Assembly (NCBI GenBank): GCA_946415705.1 | Contig: CAMKTN010000014.1 | Span: forward strand, 1-55,903 | Length of the DNA stretch: 55,903 nucleotides | Reading direction: 5' to 3' | Source: an uncultured Prevotellaceae bacterium | Lineage (GTDB): Bacteria > Bacteroidota > Bacteroidia > Bacteroidales > Bacteroidaceae | Part shown: in pieces, positions 14,272 to 21,312 of the stretch | How the letters are laid out: each line of letters starts with the position of its first letter | How positions within the stretch are numbered: the stretch's first letter is position 1 | Position numbers and translations under genes: made by a program | Notes under the pieces: model-generated | Told to the model about the DNA's origin: nothing | Database searches by the model: none | Seen by the model: the letters and a program-made list of their open reading frames with translations, nothing else

Positions 14272-14741
14272 CTACCGAAAAGCGCGGCTTTCCGCAGAAA
14301 ACCACGCTTTTCGGCTGACGCCAGCTTCAGTGTAGTCGCCGACGTTCGTTCCTGCCACAATGTCGCGACCATCCGTGATGGCTGTTCCGATGGTGTTGCG
14401 GCGCCTGGACATGGCATAGTTGGTGTTGCCTGTCTCAACGGATACGGGAACACCTTGGATGGCCCGTTGGCGATGTAGCTCTCGATGTTCTCGCTCTGCT
14501 CCGTGGAGTAGGAACCCGAGTTACCGCGGTTGCAGATGGGAAGGTAGTTGCCGTTGGCATCACGGAACACTTCCTGCCAGATGTGCATGTCGGTGATGCT
14601 GTTGCCAATCATCAGGATACTGCCGGCCTTAGGAGATAACACCTTGAAGCCGTCATAGCGTGCAGTGCGGAATGAACCGTCGGCCCATGAGAGAACGATG
14701 CCGCAGATGAGCAATATCAGTGTAGTTAAGGTCTTTTTTAT
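14272..14741 (-). pseudogene. Decayed SGNH/GDSL-type hydrolase remnant
   Basis: Read from 14741, the frame gives a clean signal peptide (KKTLTTLILLICGIVLSWA) whose expected ATG is ATA, so the start codon is lost. It continues with SPKAGSILMIGNSITDMHIW (SGNH block I, GNSIT) and CNRGNSGSYSTEQ (block II), and reaches ANGPSKVF at about 14465. Beyond that a frameshift is needed to continue (NTNYAMSRRRNTIGTAITDG), and the frame then stops at 14272-14274. The catalytic block III and the C-terminal His block are missing. The remnant is related to secreted GDSL esterases used on plant polysaccharides. A functional short protein from a TTG at 14714 is possible but unlikely. Confidence 0.65.
14275..14314 (+). 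terminator. Hairpin after the DUF4369 gene
   Basis: A 10-bp perfect stem CCGAAAAGCG/CGCTTTTCGG encloses a smaller GCGG/CCGC hairpin and starts four bases after the stop codon. There is no strong T-tract. It sits between convergent genes and probably ends transcription from both sides. Confidence 0.5.
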
Positions 14742-14820
14742 AGTTGTAACTTATTGGTTGAGTTATTTAATTTCCGTTTGTCTATTCACCATCTGACGAT
14801 TTATCATTTACCGTTTATTG

Positions 14821-16377
14821 TCACTCTCCCCACGTTTCGCGGTCGAGGTTGCGGTAGCTGACGGCCTCTGAGAGATGATGGGTTTGGATGTCGGGAAAAC
14901 CTTCGAGGTCAGCGATGGTGCGCGCAAGACGGAGGATGCGGTCGTAGGCACGTGCGGAGAGCTGGAGGCGGTTGATGACCTCGCGAAGCATGGCCATGTC
15001 CTGTGGGGCAGGAGTGGCATACTGGCGCATGAGGGCAGGCGTCATCTGAGCGTTGCAGTGGATGCCGGGGTAGGCACGGTAGCGTTCTTCCTGTATCTTA
15101 CGTGCAGCGATGACGCGCTCGCGGATGGCAGCGGAGTGCTCGCCGGGTTGCGTACGACTTAGGTCGTTGAAGCTGAGGGGTGTGATCTCGATTTGTATGT
15201 CGATACGGTCAAGAAGGGGGCCGCTAATCTTGTTCATGTACTTGTGTATCTGTCCGGGGGTACACTGGCAGGGTTTCGTGGGGTGGTTGTAGTAGCCGCA
15301 AGGACAGGGGTTCATGGAAGCCACGAACATGAAGTTACAAGGATATTCGATGCTATACTTGGCGCGCGAGACGGTGATCTTGCGGTCTTCGAGGGGTTGG
15401 CGCAGCACTTCGAGGACGGCACGCGGAAACTCCGGCAGCTCGTCGAGGAAGAGGACTCCGTTATGTGCCAGCGAGATCTCGCCTGGCATGGGGTTAGTGC
15501 CACCGCCGACAAGGGCGACCTGCGATACAGTGTGGTGGGGTGACTGGAAGGGGCGCTCGGTGATGAGGCCAGTACCGCCTTTGAGTTTACCAGCAACGCT
15601 GTGTATCTGTGTGGTTTCCAGGCTCTCGGCCAGCGACAGCGGTGGCAGGATGCTGGGCAGACGACGCGCCATCATGCTCTTGCCGGCGCCCGGCGGGCCT
15701 ACCATAATCAAGTTATGTCCGCCAGCGGCCGCCACCTCGAAAGCGCGCTTCACATTCTCCTGACCTTTGACATCAGCGAAGTCGAGGTGGAGCTCTTCGT
15801 GGTGGGCGTAGAACTCGGCGCGGGTGTCAATGACGGTGGGCTGCAGTCTGTCCGACAAACCGTTGAAGAACTCGATGACTTGTTGTATACTGCTGGCACC
15901 ATAGACCTTGAGACGGTTCACGACGGCGGCTTCGTGGACGTTTTGCTCGGGCACGATAAGACCCTCGTAGCCCATCTCGCGGGCTTTGATGGCGATGGGC
16001 AGTGCACCGCGGATGGGCTGCAGGCTGCCGTCGAGGCTGAGCTCGCCGACAAGCATGAAACGGTCGGCATTGTTGGCGCTGACGATGGCATTGGCCATCA
16101 GGATGCCCATGGCGATGGGGAGGTCGAAGCCTGTGCCCTCCTTACGGATGTCCCCGGGGGCAAGGTTGACGGTAATGTTCTCCCTCGGTGTCTTAAGGCC
16201 TATGTTGGCCATCGCAGCCTCGATGCGGCTGAAGCTTTCCTTGACACTGCTGTCGGGGAGTCCCACGATGATTTTATGTTCTGAAGCCTCGTTGGAAGTA
16301 GGAACAACATTCACCTCGATGGTCACGGGGATGGCAATTATTCCATTGACACTGGCGGAATAGGTCTTTGCAAGCAT
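14821..16377 (-). CDS. comM: YifB/ComM-family Mg-chelatase-like AAA+ ATPase
   Basis: The 518-residue protein (start MLAKTYSASVNG; an ATG eight codons upstream is less likely) has an N-terminal Lon-protease-like ChlI fold (about 1-170), Walker A GPPGAGKSMMARR (about 222), Walker B GVLFLDELPEF and a Cys/His insert CPCGYYNHPTKPCQC. In other bacteria ComM is a hexameric branch-migration helicase used in natural transformation and recombination. There are no competence genes nearby. A TACCTTTG -7 box on the minus strand (16399-16406) sits 22 bases before the ATG. Confidence 0.93.
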   Translation of the reverse strand: MLAKTYSASVNGIIAIPVTIEVNVVPTSNEASEHKIIVGLPDSSVKESFSRIEAAMANIGLKTPRENITVNLAPGDIRKEGTGFDLPIAMGILMANAIVSANNADRFMLVGELSLDGSLQPIRGALPIAIKAREMGYEGLIVPEQNVHEAAVVNRLKVYGASSIQQVIEFFNGLSDRLQPTVIDTRAEFYAHHEELHLDFADVKGQENVKRAFEVAAAGGHNLIMVGPPGAGKSMMARRLPSILPPLSLAESLETTQIHSVAGKLKGGTGLITERPFQSPHHTVSQVALVGGGTNPMPGEISLAHNGVLFLDELPEFPRAVLEVLRQPLEDRKITVSRAKYSIEYPCNFMFVASMNPCPCGYYNHPTKPCQCTPGQIHKYMNKISGPLLDRIDIQIEITPLSFNDLSRTQPGEHSAAIRERVIAARKIQEERYRAYPGIHCNAQMTPALMRQYATPAPQDMAMLREVINRLQLSARAYDRILRLARTIADLEGFPDIQTHHLSEAVSYRNLDRETWGE

Positions 16378-16398
16378 GTGATGAGTTGATTTTGCGGA

Positions 16399-16406
16399 CA
16401 AAGGTA
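16399..16406 (-). promoter_or_regulatory. Promoter -7 box of comM/yifB
   Basis: TACCTTTG on the minus strand matches TAnnTTTG and lies 22 bases before the start codon. No clear -33 motif is present. Confidence 0.45.
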
Positions 16407-16476
16407 ATCAAAAAATGGAAAGAAAAGGTACACGAAAGCATGAAATGTGTGTGAAGAGGCAAAGTTTTTCTTATTT

Positions 16477-16510
16477 TTTGCTGTCCGTAAAATAATTATT
16501 AGTAATTTTG
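16477..16510 (+). promoter_or_regulatory. Promoter of the nucleotidyltransferase gene
   Basis: TTTG (16477-16480) and TAATTTTG (16503-16510) are separated by 22 bp, one more than the usual range. The ATG follows 43 bases later. The two core elements are otherwise consensus. Confidence 0.55.
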
Positions 16511-16553
16511 CAGGCAGAACCCTATAAACCTAACTTTTAATAACGTTAAACAA

Positions 16554-17465
16554 ATGAAACCAACCCTCTTTCTTCTTGCTGCCGGCATGGGCAGCCGTTA
16601 TGGTGGTTTGAAGCAGCTCGACGCACTCGGCCCCAATGGTGAAACCATCATGGACTACTCCATCTACGATGCCATTCAGGCTGGCTTTGGCAAAATCGTG
16701 TGGGTCATCCGTCGCGACTTCGAAGACCAGTTCCGCAACCAGATTCTGAAGAAGTACGAAGGCCACGTGCCCTGTGAACTCTGCTTCCAGGCCCTCGACG
16801 ACCTGCCCGCAGGCTTCAAGGTTCCCGAAGGCCGCGTGAAGCCTTGGGGTACCAACCACGCTGTGCTGATGGGTAAGGACATCATCAAGGAGCCCTTCTG
16901 CGTCATCAACTGCGACGACTTCTACAACCGCGATGCCTTCATGGCCATTGGTAAGTTCCTCTCTGAACTCCCCGAGGGCTCAAAGGGCAAGTATGCCATG
17001 GTGGGCTTCCGCGTGGGCAACACGCTCTCTGAGAACGGTAGCGTGGCTCGTGGCGTGTGCAACACCGACGAGAACGGCAACCTCAAGGACATCGTGGAGC
17101 GCACAGAGATTGACACCATCGATGGTGAGATCTGCTACAAGGATGGCGACAAGTGGGTGCCCGTGGGTGGTGCGAACGTGCCCGTTTCCATGAACATGTG
17201 GGGCTTCACACCCGACTACTTCGCTTATAGCGAGGAGTACTTCAAGGAGTTCCTCTCCGACCCGAAGAACATGACGAACCTGAAGGCTGAGTTCTTCATC
17301 CCCCTCATGATGGATAAGCTCATCAACGACGGCACCGCCACTTGCAAGGTGCTCGACACGACCTCCAAGTGGTTCGGCGTTACCTACGCTGCTGACCGTC
17401 CCGGTACCGTAGAGCGCATCAAGAAGCTCGTTGATGACGGTGTTTATCCCTCACCGCTGTTCTAA
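16554..17465 (+). CDS. Sugar-phosphate nucleotidyltransferase family protein
   Basis: The 303-residue protein starts with the NTP-transferase signature LLAAGMGSRYGGLKQLDALG (residues about 7-26), with the sugar-binding VINCDDFY (Asp pair near 120) typical of the GT-A-like fold. It would form an NDP-sugar from NTP and a sugar 1-phosphate, but the sugar is not predictable. The family is common as a stand-alone gene in Bacteroidales. The gene has its own promoter and a strong terminator, so it is monocistronic. Codon use is strongly biased to C-ending codons, as for highly expressed genes. Confidence 0.85.
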   Translation: MKPTLFLLAAGMGSRYGGLKQLDALGPNGETIMDYSIYDAIQAGFGKIVWVIRRDFEDQFRNQILKKYEGHVPCELCFQALDDLPAGFKVPEGRVKPWGTNHAVLMGKDIIKEPFCVINCDDFYNRDAFMAIGKFLSELPEGSKGKYAMVGFRVGNTLSENGSVARGVCNTDENGNLKDIVERTEIDTIDGEICYKDGDKWVPVGGANVPVSMNMWGFTPDYFAYSEEYFKEFLSDPKNMTNLKAEFFIPLMMDKLINDGTATCKVLDTTSKWFGVTYAADRPGTVERIKKLVDDGVYPSPLF

Positions 17466-17483
17466 TGCACGTATTCCAAAAGA

Positions 17484-17521
17484 AAAGAGGACATTCCCGT
17501 GTGGGAGTGTCCTCTTTCTTT
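17484..17521 (+). terminator. Strong bidirectional terminator
   Basis: A 15-bp stem (17484-17498 with 17503-17517, one mismatch-type G-T pair) with loop GTGT is flanked by A-rich and T-rich sides. It lies between the nucleotidyltransferase gene and the convergent zinc-ribbon protein gene. Confidence 0.85.
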
Positions 17522-17537
17522 GTGGCTTATTTAGCGT

Positions 17538-18545
17538 TCAATCGTTGATGGCGCCGCAGTAGGGACATTTGCCTTTCTGCTGCAGGCGTTGGTGGCAGCG
17601 GCCGCAGAGATAGCGGGCGCGGGCAAAGGCGATGTAGCGGTAAAAGGCGAAGACGATGTAGGCGAGGGCGAGGATGGCGGCCACCACGATGGGCGTCAGC
17701 GAGATGACCAGATAGATAATCATGCAGACAGCCAGCAATGCCAATAGATAGAGGATGGCCTCGGTGCCTCGCAGCAGGCGCAGGACATCGTCGAGCACGG
17801 CGATAGACAGCAGGAACAACGCCCATACGGAGCATAGGAAGAAGCACAGCAGCAAGGGCTGTGAGAACGGGTTCAAGGTAGGATGGAAGTAGAACGTCAC
17901 CCACATCTGCGGCGCGCTGTGCTGGATGAGTGCATAAAGCCATGCGGAGGTGGTGAGGGCGGTCGTGAGCAGCGTCGGATAGATACTTGGAATGTCATCG
18001 AGGTGAATCATGCGGAAACGCTTACGACGCACGAGATGCACAAGGGCGATGGCTGCCGCTACGGCCGTAATCATCAGGAACCACAGGACGTGGCCGTTAG
18101 AGAAGAACAGGATGAACTGGCTGATGGGATCATCGGGCGTAGAGGCTTTGAGGAGGTCGCTCTCGTGGAGCCAACCCATGGTGTCCTGGTCGCGTGCCAC
18201 CTTCACCCACACACTATCTACCGAATCTTCGGGGATGGTGGTCATGGCGGCGATGACGATTTGGTTGTGCTTCCACAGCCATACGCTGTCGCTACTTTCC
18301 ATGGCACCCTCGCTCCAGTGCATGGGGCGCTCCTCCAGCAGCAGGAGACTGTCGGTGTTTACGAGGAGGTTGTAGCCCACGCCGTAGGGGCGGCTGAGGC
18401 GTTGTGCTGTGCTGTCGGCCGCACTCTCAGCGGTGTCAAGGATGATGTGCTGGGGCGGGTTGTAGCAGGAGGTGAGGGTTATCGCAAAGGCGATAACCAA
18501 TGACCAATGATAAATGATAGATAATAAAGGATATCTTTTCATCAT
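17538..18545 (-). CDS. Lipoprotein-type membrane protein with C-terminal zinc ribbon
   Basis: The 335-residue protein has a signal peptide ending in LTSC (Cys27), a soluble region (about 28-140, with an SH3-like IVIAAMTTIPEDSVDSVWVKV ... DTMGWLHESDLL pattern), at least five membrane helices from about 145 on, and a terminal zinc ribbon CGRCHQRL...GKCPYCG. The role is unknown. The signal peptide codons for SIIYHWSLVI come from low-complexity words (tatcatttatcattggtcat), as in the DUF4369 gene. It follows the U32 gene by 12 bases and is probably the last gene of that operon. Confidence 0.75.
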   Translation of the reverse strand: MMKRYPLLSIIYHWSLVIAFAITLTSCYNPPQHIILDTAESAADSTAQRLSRPYGVGYNLLVNTDSLLLLEERPMHWSEGAMESSDSVWLWKHNQIVIAAMTTIPEDSVDSVWVKVARDQDTMGWLHESDLLKASTPDDPISQFILFFSNGHVLWFLMITAVAAAIALVHLVRRKRFRMIHLDDIPSIYPTLLTTALTTSAWLYALIQHSAPQMWVTFYFHPTLNPFSQPLLLCFFLCSVWALFLLSIAVLDDVLRLLRGTEAILYLLALLAVCMIIYLVISLTPIVVAAILALAYIVFAFYRYIAFARARYLCGRCHQRLQQKGKCPYCGAIND

Positions 18546-18557
18546 AATCCATAGTCT

Positions 18558-20327
18558 TTAATCCTTCAGCACTTGCATTTCACACGCTTTGCAGTCGAAG
18601 TGAAGGGGGAATGTGCGACCATCGGCGAGGCGCAGGGAGAGTGGCTCGCGATAGGGGAGACGCTGCCCGCCGCGCGTGCAATAGCCGAGGGCATAACGCA
18701 GACAGTGACGGCAGGTCATTAAAGCCTCATCCCTCGGCCTTAAGCATTCTGTTTGCGTGCCGCATTGCGGCGCACGAACAGAATGCTTAAGGCCGAGGGA
18801 TGCCACCACCGCCCGTCTCCATTCACCCAGCACAGAAGCAGGGATGAACCAATTGTCGGAGAAGCGGATCTCGATATCTTCCTCGGTGCAGGTGTAGGGT
18901 GTGTCGCCCAGGCGCATCAGCTGGCGGCGGATATTGTCGGCCTGCGGGGTATGGGCGGGTTCGAGTTCTTGCACGTAGGTGGTAGAGGACACCGAGACGC
19001 CCGTTTCTTTGATGGTCAGCGTCAGGCGGAAGCCTGTTTCATGGTCTTCGATGAGCCAGCGGACAGGGATGCGACGGTCTGCGGTGGGGCGAGCAAGTTG
19101 GCGCTCGAAGTCGGCATCGAAATTGCGATAGAGAGGTGTGTCAGAGCGCATGAACTTGAGCACGGAAGGGTCAGCGGGATGGATGCGCCCCTGTGCATCG
19201 ACGCTGTTCACGCGGAAACCGTGCAACTGGCCGTCAGGGGTAAAGAAGCAGAGGCCGTCGCCGTTGTGGAGAGCCCCCACCCCACCCTTATGCGTGAGGG
19301 TGGCGTACGATCCAAGAGGTTCGCCCAGCGATTTGGGCGTCAGCGGTTGGTGGATGGGCTCGCGTGTGCGACCATGCAGGAAGTAATCGGTGAAGCCGCG
19401 GTTGAAACTCTTCAGCGGGTTGGGCGTGAAGGAGATGGTCGAGGTGCCGAGTGAGGCGCGACAGTAGTCCTTCGGCCGGCGCGCCAGGATGGCATTGATG
19501 CGCTGGCGGTAGTAGGCGGTAATGTTCTTGACGTAGGCGACATCTTTCAGGCGCCCCTCGATCTTAAACGAGGTGATGCCTGCGTCCATCATCGCTTCAA
19601 GGTCCGCCGAGCGGTTCATATCTTTCAGGGAAAGCAGGTGGCGCTGGCGAAGGGGGGAGCCTTCGGGAAGGCCTTCGGGAGAGCCCGAAGGAACAGTAAC
19701 TATTTTTCCGTCGGCGTCTATGAGGTCGAAGGGCAGGCGGCAGAACTGCGCACACTCGCCGCGGTTGGCGCTACGCCCGAAGCAGTACTCGCTGGCGTAG
19801 CAGCGACCGCTGTAGCTGACGCAGAGGGCTCCGTGCACGAAGGCCTCCAAAGGCATTTCGGGCACTGCTTCATGGATGGTACGGATGTCCTCCAACGAGA
19901 GCTCGCGTGCCAGCACAGTCTGCTCATAGCCTGCGGCCTGACGCGCACGGACATCGGCGATGGTGCGGTTGTCCATCTGCGTGGAGCTGTGCAAGGGCAG
20001 ACGGCCGCGATTCAGTGTCATAAGACGCTCGTCTTGAACAATCAACGCATCCACGTCCGCAGCCTGCAGCTCTCCTATCAACGCGTCCACGGCAGGTAGT
20101 TCCTCGTCGTAGAGAAGGGTATTGACGGTCACATAGATTTTCACTCCGTAGGGCTTGGCAAAGCGCACGAGCGCAGCGATGTCCTCGATGCTGTTGCCTG
20201 CCGCGGCCCGGGCTCCGAAGCGCGGTGCACCGATATATACGGCATCTGCGCCATGACGGATGGCCTCGATGCCACATTCCAGGTTGCGGGCTGGAGAGAG
20301 CAGCTCTATGGATTTACGATCTGTCAA
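18558..20327 (-). CDS. U32 peptidase-family protein (YegQ/TrhP-like)
   Basis: The 589-residue protein begins IELLSPARNLECGIEAIRHG and has the U32 signature EAFVHGALCVSYSGRCYASE followed by GRSANRGECAQFCR, whose cysteines probably bind an Fe-S cluster. A C-terminal Cys-rich tail (CRHCLRYALGYC, FDCKACEMQ) is also present. Characterised relatives hydroxylate tRNA (TrhP) or ubiquinone precursors, so a role in prephenate-dependent tRNA wobble-uridine hydroxylation is inferred. Two inserts interrupt the protein without frame loss: VPSGSPEGLPEGSP (about 210-226) and a segment from a 75-bp palindrome (about 509-534). It lies 33 bases after metA. Confidence 0.88.
   Translation of the reverse strand: MTDRKSIELLSPARNLECGIEAIRHGADAVYIGAPRFGARAAAGNSIEDIAALVRFAKPYGVKIYVTVNTLLYDEELPAVDALIGELQAADVDALIVQDERLMTLNRGRLPLHSSTQMDNRTIADVRARQAAGYEQTVLARELSLEDIRTIHEAVPEMPLEAFVHGALCVSYSGRCYASEYCFGRSANRGECAQFCRLPFDLIDADGKIVTVPSGSPEGLPEGSPLRQRHLLSLKDMNRSADLEAMMDAGITSFKIEGRLKDVAYVKNITAYYRQRINAILARRPKDYCRASLGTSTISFTPNPLKSFNRGFTDYFLHGRTREPIHQPLTPKSLGEPLGSYATLTHKGGVGALHNGDGLCFFTPDGQLHGFRVNSVDAQGRIHPADPSVLKFMRSDTPLYRNFDADFERQLARPTADRRIPVRWLIEDHETGFRLTLTIKETGVSVSSTTYVQELEPAHTPQADNIRRQLMRLGDTPYTCTEEDIEIRFSDNWFIPASVLGEWRRAVVASLGLKHSVRAPQCGTQTECLRPRDEALMTCRHCLRYALGYCTRGGQRLPYREPLSLRLADGRTFPLHFDCKACEMQVLKD
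18728..18802 (-). repeat. 75-bp palindrome inside the U32 gene
   Basis: Two perfect 26-bp inverted arms (18728-18753 and 18777-18802) surround a 23-base centre that itself pairs imperfectly (CGTG/CACG, CCGC/GCGG). The element adds about 25 codons (centre peptide VRAPQCGTQTEC) between a conserved upstream region and the Cys-rich tail. The reading frame stays open. It would form a very strong hairpin in DNA or mRNA. Confidence 0.95.
19651..19700 (-). repeat. In-frame GSPEG-type insert in the U32 gene
   Basis: The segment encodes VTVPSGSPEGLPEGSPL. Its part at 19671-19700 matches a 30-bp segment of valS (44066-44095) with three differences and in the same reading frame. CCTTCGGG/CCCGAAGG arms form small hairpins. 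The insert separates a short strand region (LIDADGKI) from LLSLKDMN. Confidence 0.75.
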
Positions 20328-20360
20328 CGTACTATTTACAATCTATGGGGCCTTGAGCCA

Positions 20361-21281
20361 TTAACCATGAATCATCTCGATGTCGTAGGGCGTCTCTTGA
20401 TAGACGTAGTAGTTGAGCCAGTTGGTAAACAAGAGGTTCGCGTGGGCACGCCAGCTGACGAGGGGCCCTTGGTCGGGGTCGTCGTTGCGGTAGTAGTGGC
20501 GCGGCATGGCGATGGGCAGACCCTTCGCCAAGTCGCGACGGTACTCAGTGTCGAGTGTCAGGGGTGAGTACTCGGCGTGGCCCGTGATGAAGAACTCACG
20601 GCCTTCGCGCGCCATGACGATGCTGACGCCCGACTCCTCACTCTCGGCGATGATGGTGAGCCCTTTCACAGCTTCGATGTCCTCTCGGCGTATCTCGGTG
20701 TGACGGCTGTGGGGCATTTGGAATACATCGTCGAAGCCTCGGAAAATGGGTAGGCTGGGCTGCAAGGGTGTCTGTGGGAAGATGCCGAACATCTTGGCCG
20801 GCAGCGGGTACTTGGGAACGCCGTAGTGGTAGAAGAGTCCTGCTTGCGCGGCCCAGCAGATATAGAGCGTCGAGGTCACGTTGGTGCGTGCCCAGGCGAA
20901 GATCTCGGACAGCTCGTCCCAGTAGGTCACATCCCCGTAGTCGAGGTGTTCCACTGGGGCACCCGTGATGATCATCCCGTCGAACTTCTGATGGCGCAGT
21001 AGCTCGAAATCCTTATAGAAGGCGCGCATATGCTCGACGGGCGTGTTCTTCGAGGTGTGGCTTTTGATCTTCATCAGCGTGAGGTCCAGCTGCAGGGGCG
21101 TGTTGGAGAGCACGCGCACAAGGTCGGTCTCGGTGGTGATCTTGATGGGCATCAGGTTCAGCACCACGATACGCAAAGGACGTATGTCCTGCGAGGTGGC
21201 ACGTGAGGTGTCCATCACGAAGATGTTCTCCTTCTTGAGGAGATTGATGGCAGGTAGCCTATCGGGAAGTGTTAGAGGCAC
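20361..21281 (-). CDS. metA: Homoserine O-acyltransferase, MetA type
   Basis: The 306-residue protein is full length for MetA and shows the catalytic Cys142 (YICWAAQAG) and the His235/Glu237 pair (FITGHAEYSP). It acylates homoserine in the first committed step of methionine synthesis. Residue 111 is Glu (TGAPVEHLDYGD). In characterised MetA proteins Glu at this place goes with acetyl-CoA use and Gly with succinyl-CoA, so an O-acetyltransferase is predicted. No other methionine gene is adjacent. It is transcribed after the M13 peptidase gene with a 31-base gap that contains repeat words. Confidence 0.95.
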   Translation of the reverse strand: MPLTLPDRLPAINLLKKENIFVMDTSRATSQDIRPLRIVVLNLMPIKITTETDLVRVLSNTPLQLDLTLMKIKSHTSKNTPVEHMRAFYKDFELLRHQKFDGMIITGAPVEHLDYGDVTYWDELSEIFAWARTNVTSTLYICWAAQAGLFYHYGVPKYPLPAKMFGIFPQTPLQPSLPIFRGFDDVFQMPHSRHTEIRREDIEAVKGLTIIAESEESGVSIVMAREGREFFITGHAEYSPLTLDTEYRRDLAKGLPIAMPRHYYRNDDPDQGPLVSWRAHANLLFTNWLNYYVYQETPYDIEMIHG

Positions 21282-21312
21282 GGACTAAAAATGGATAATG
21301 GACAATGTATAA

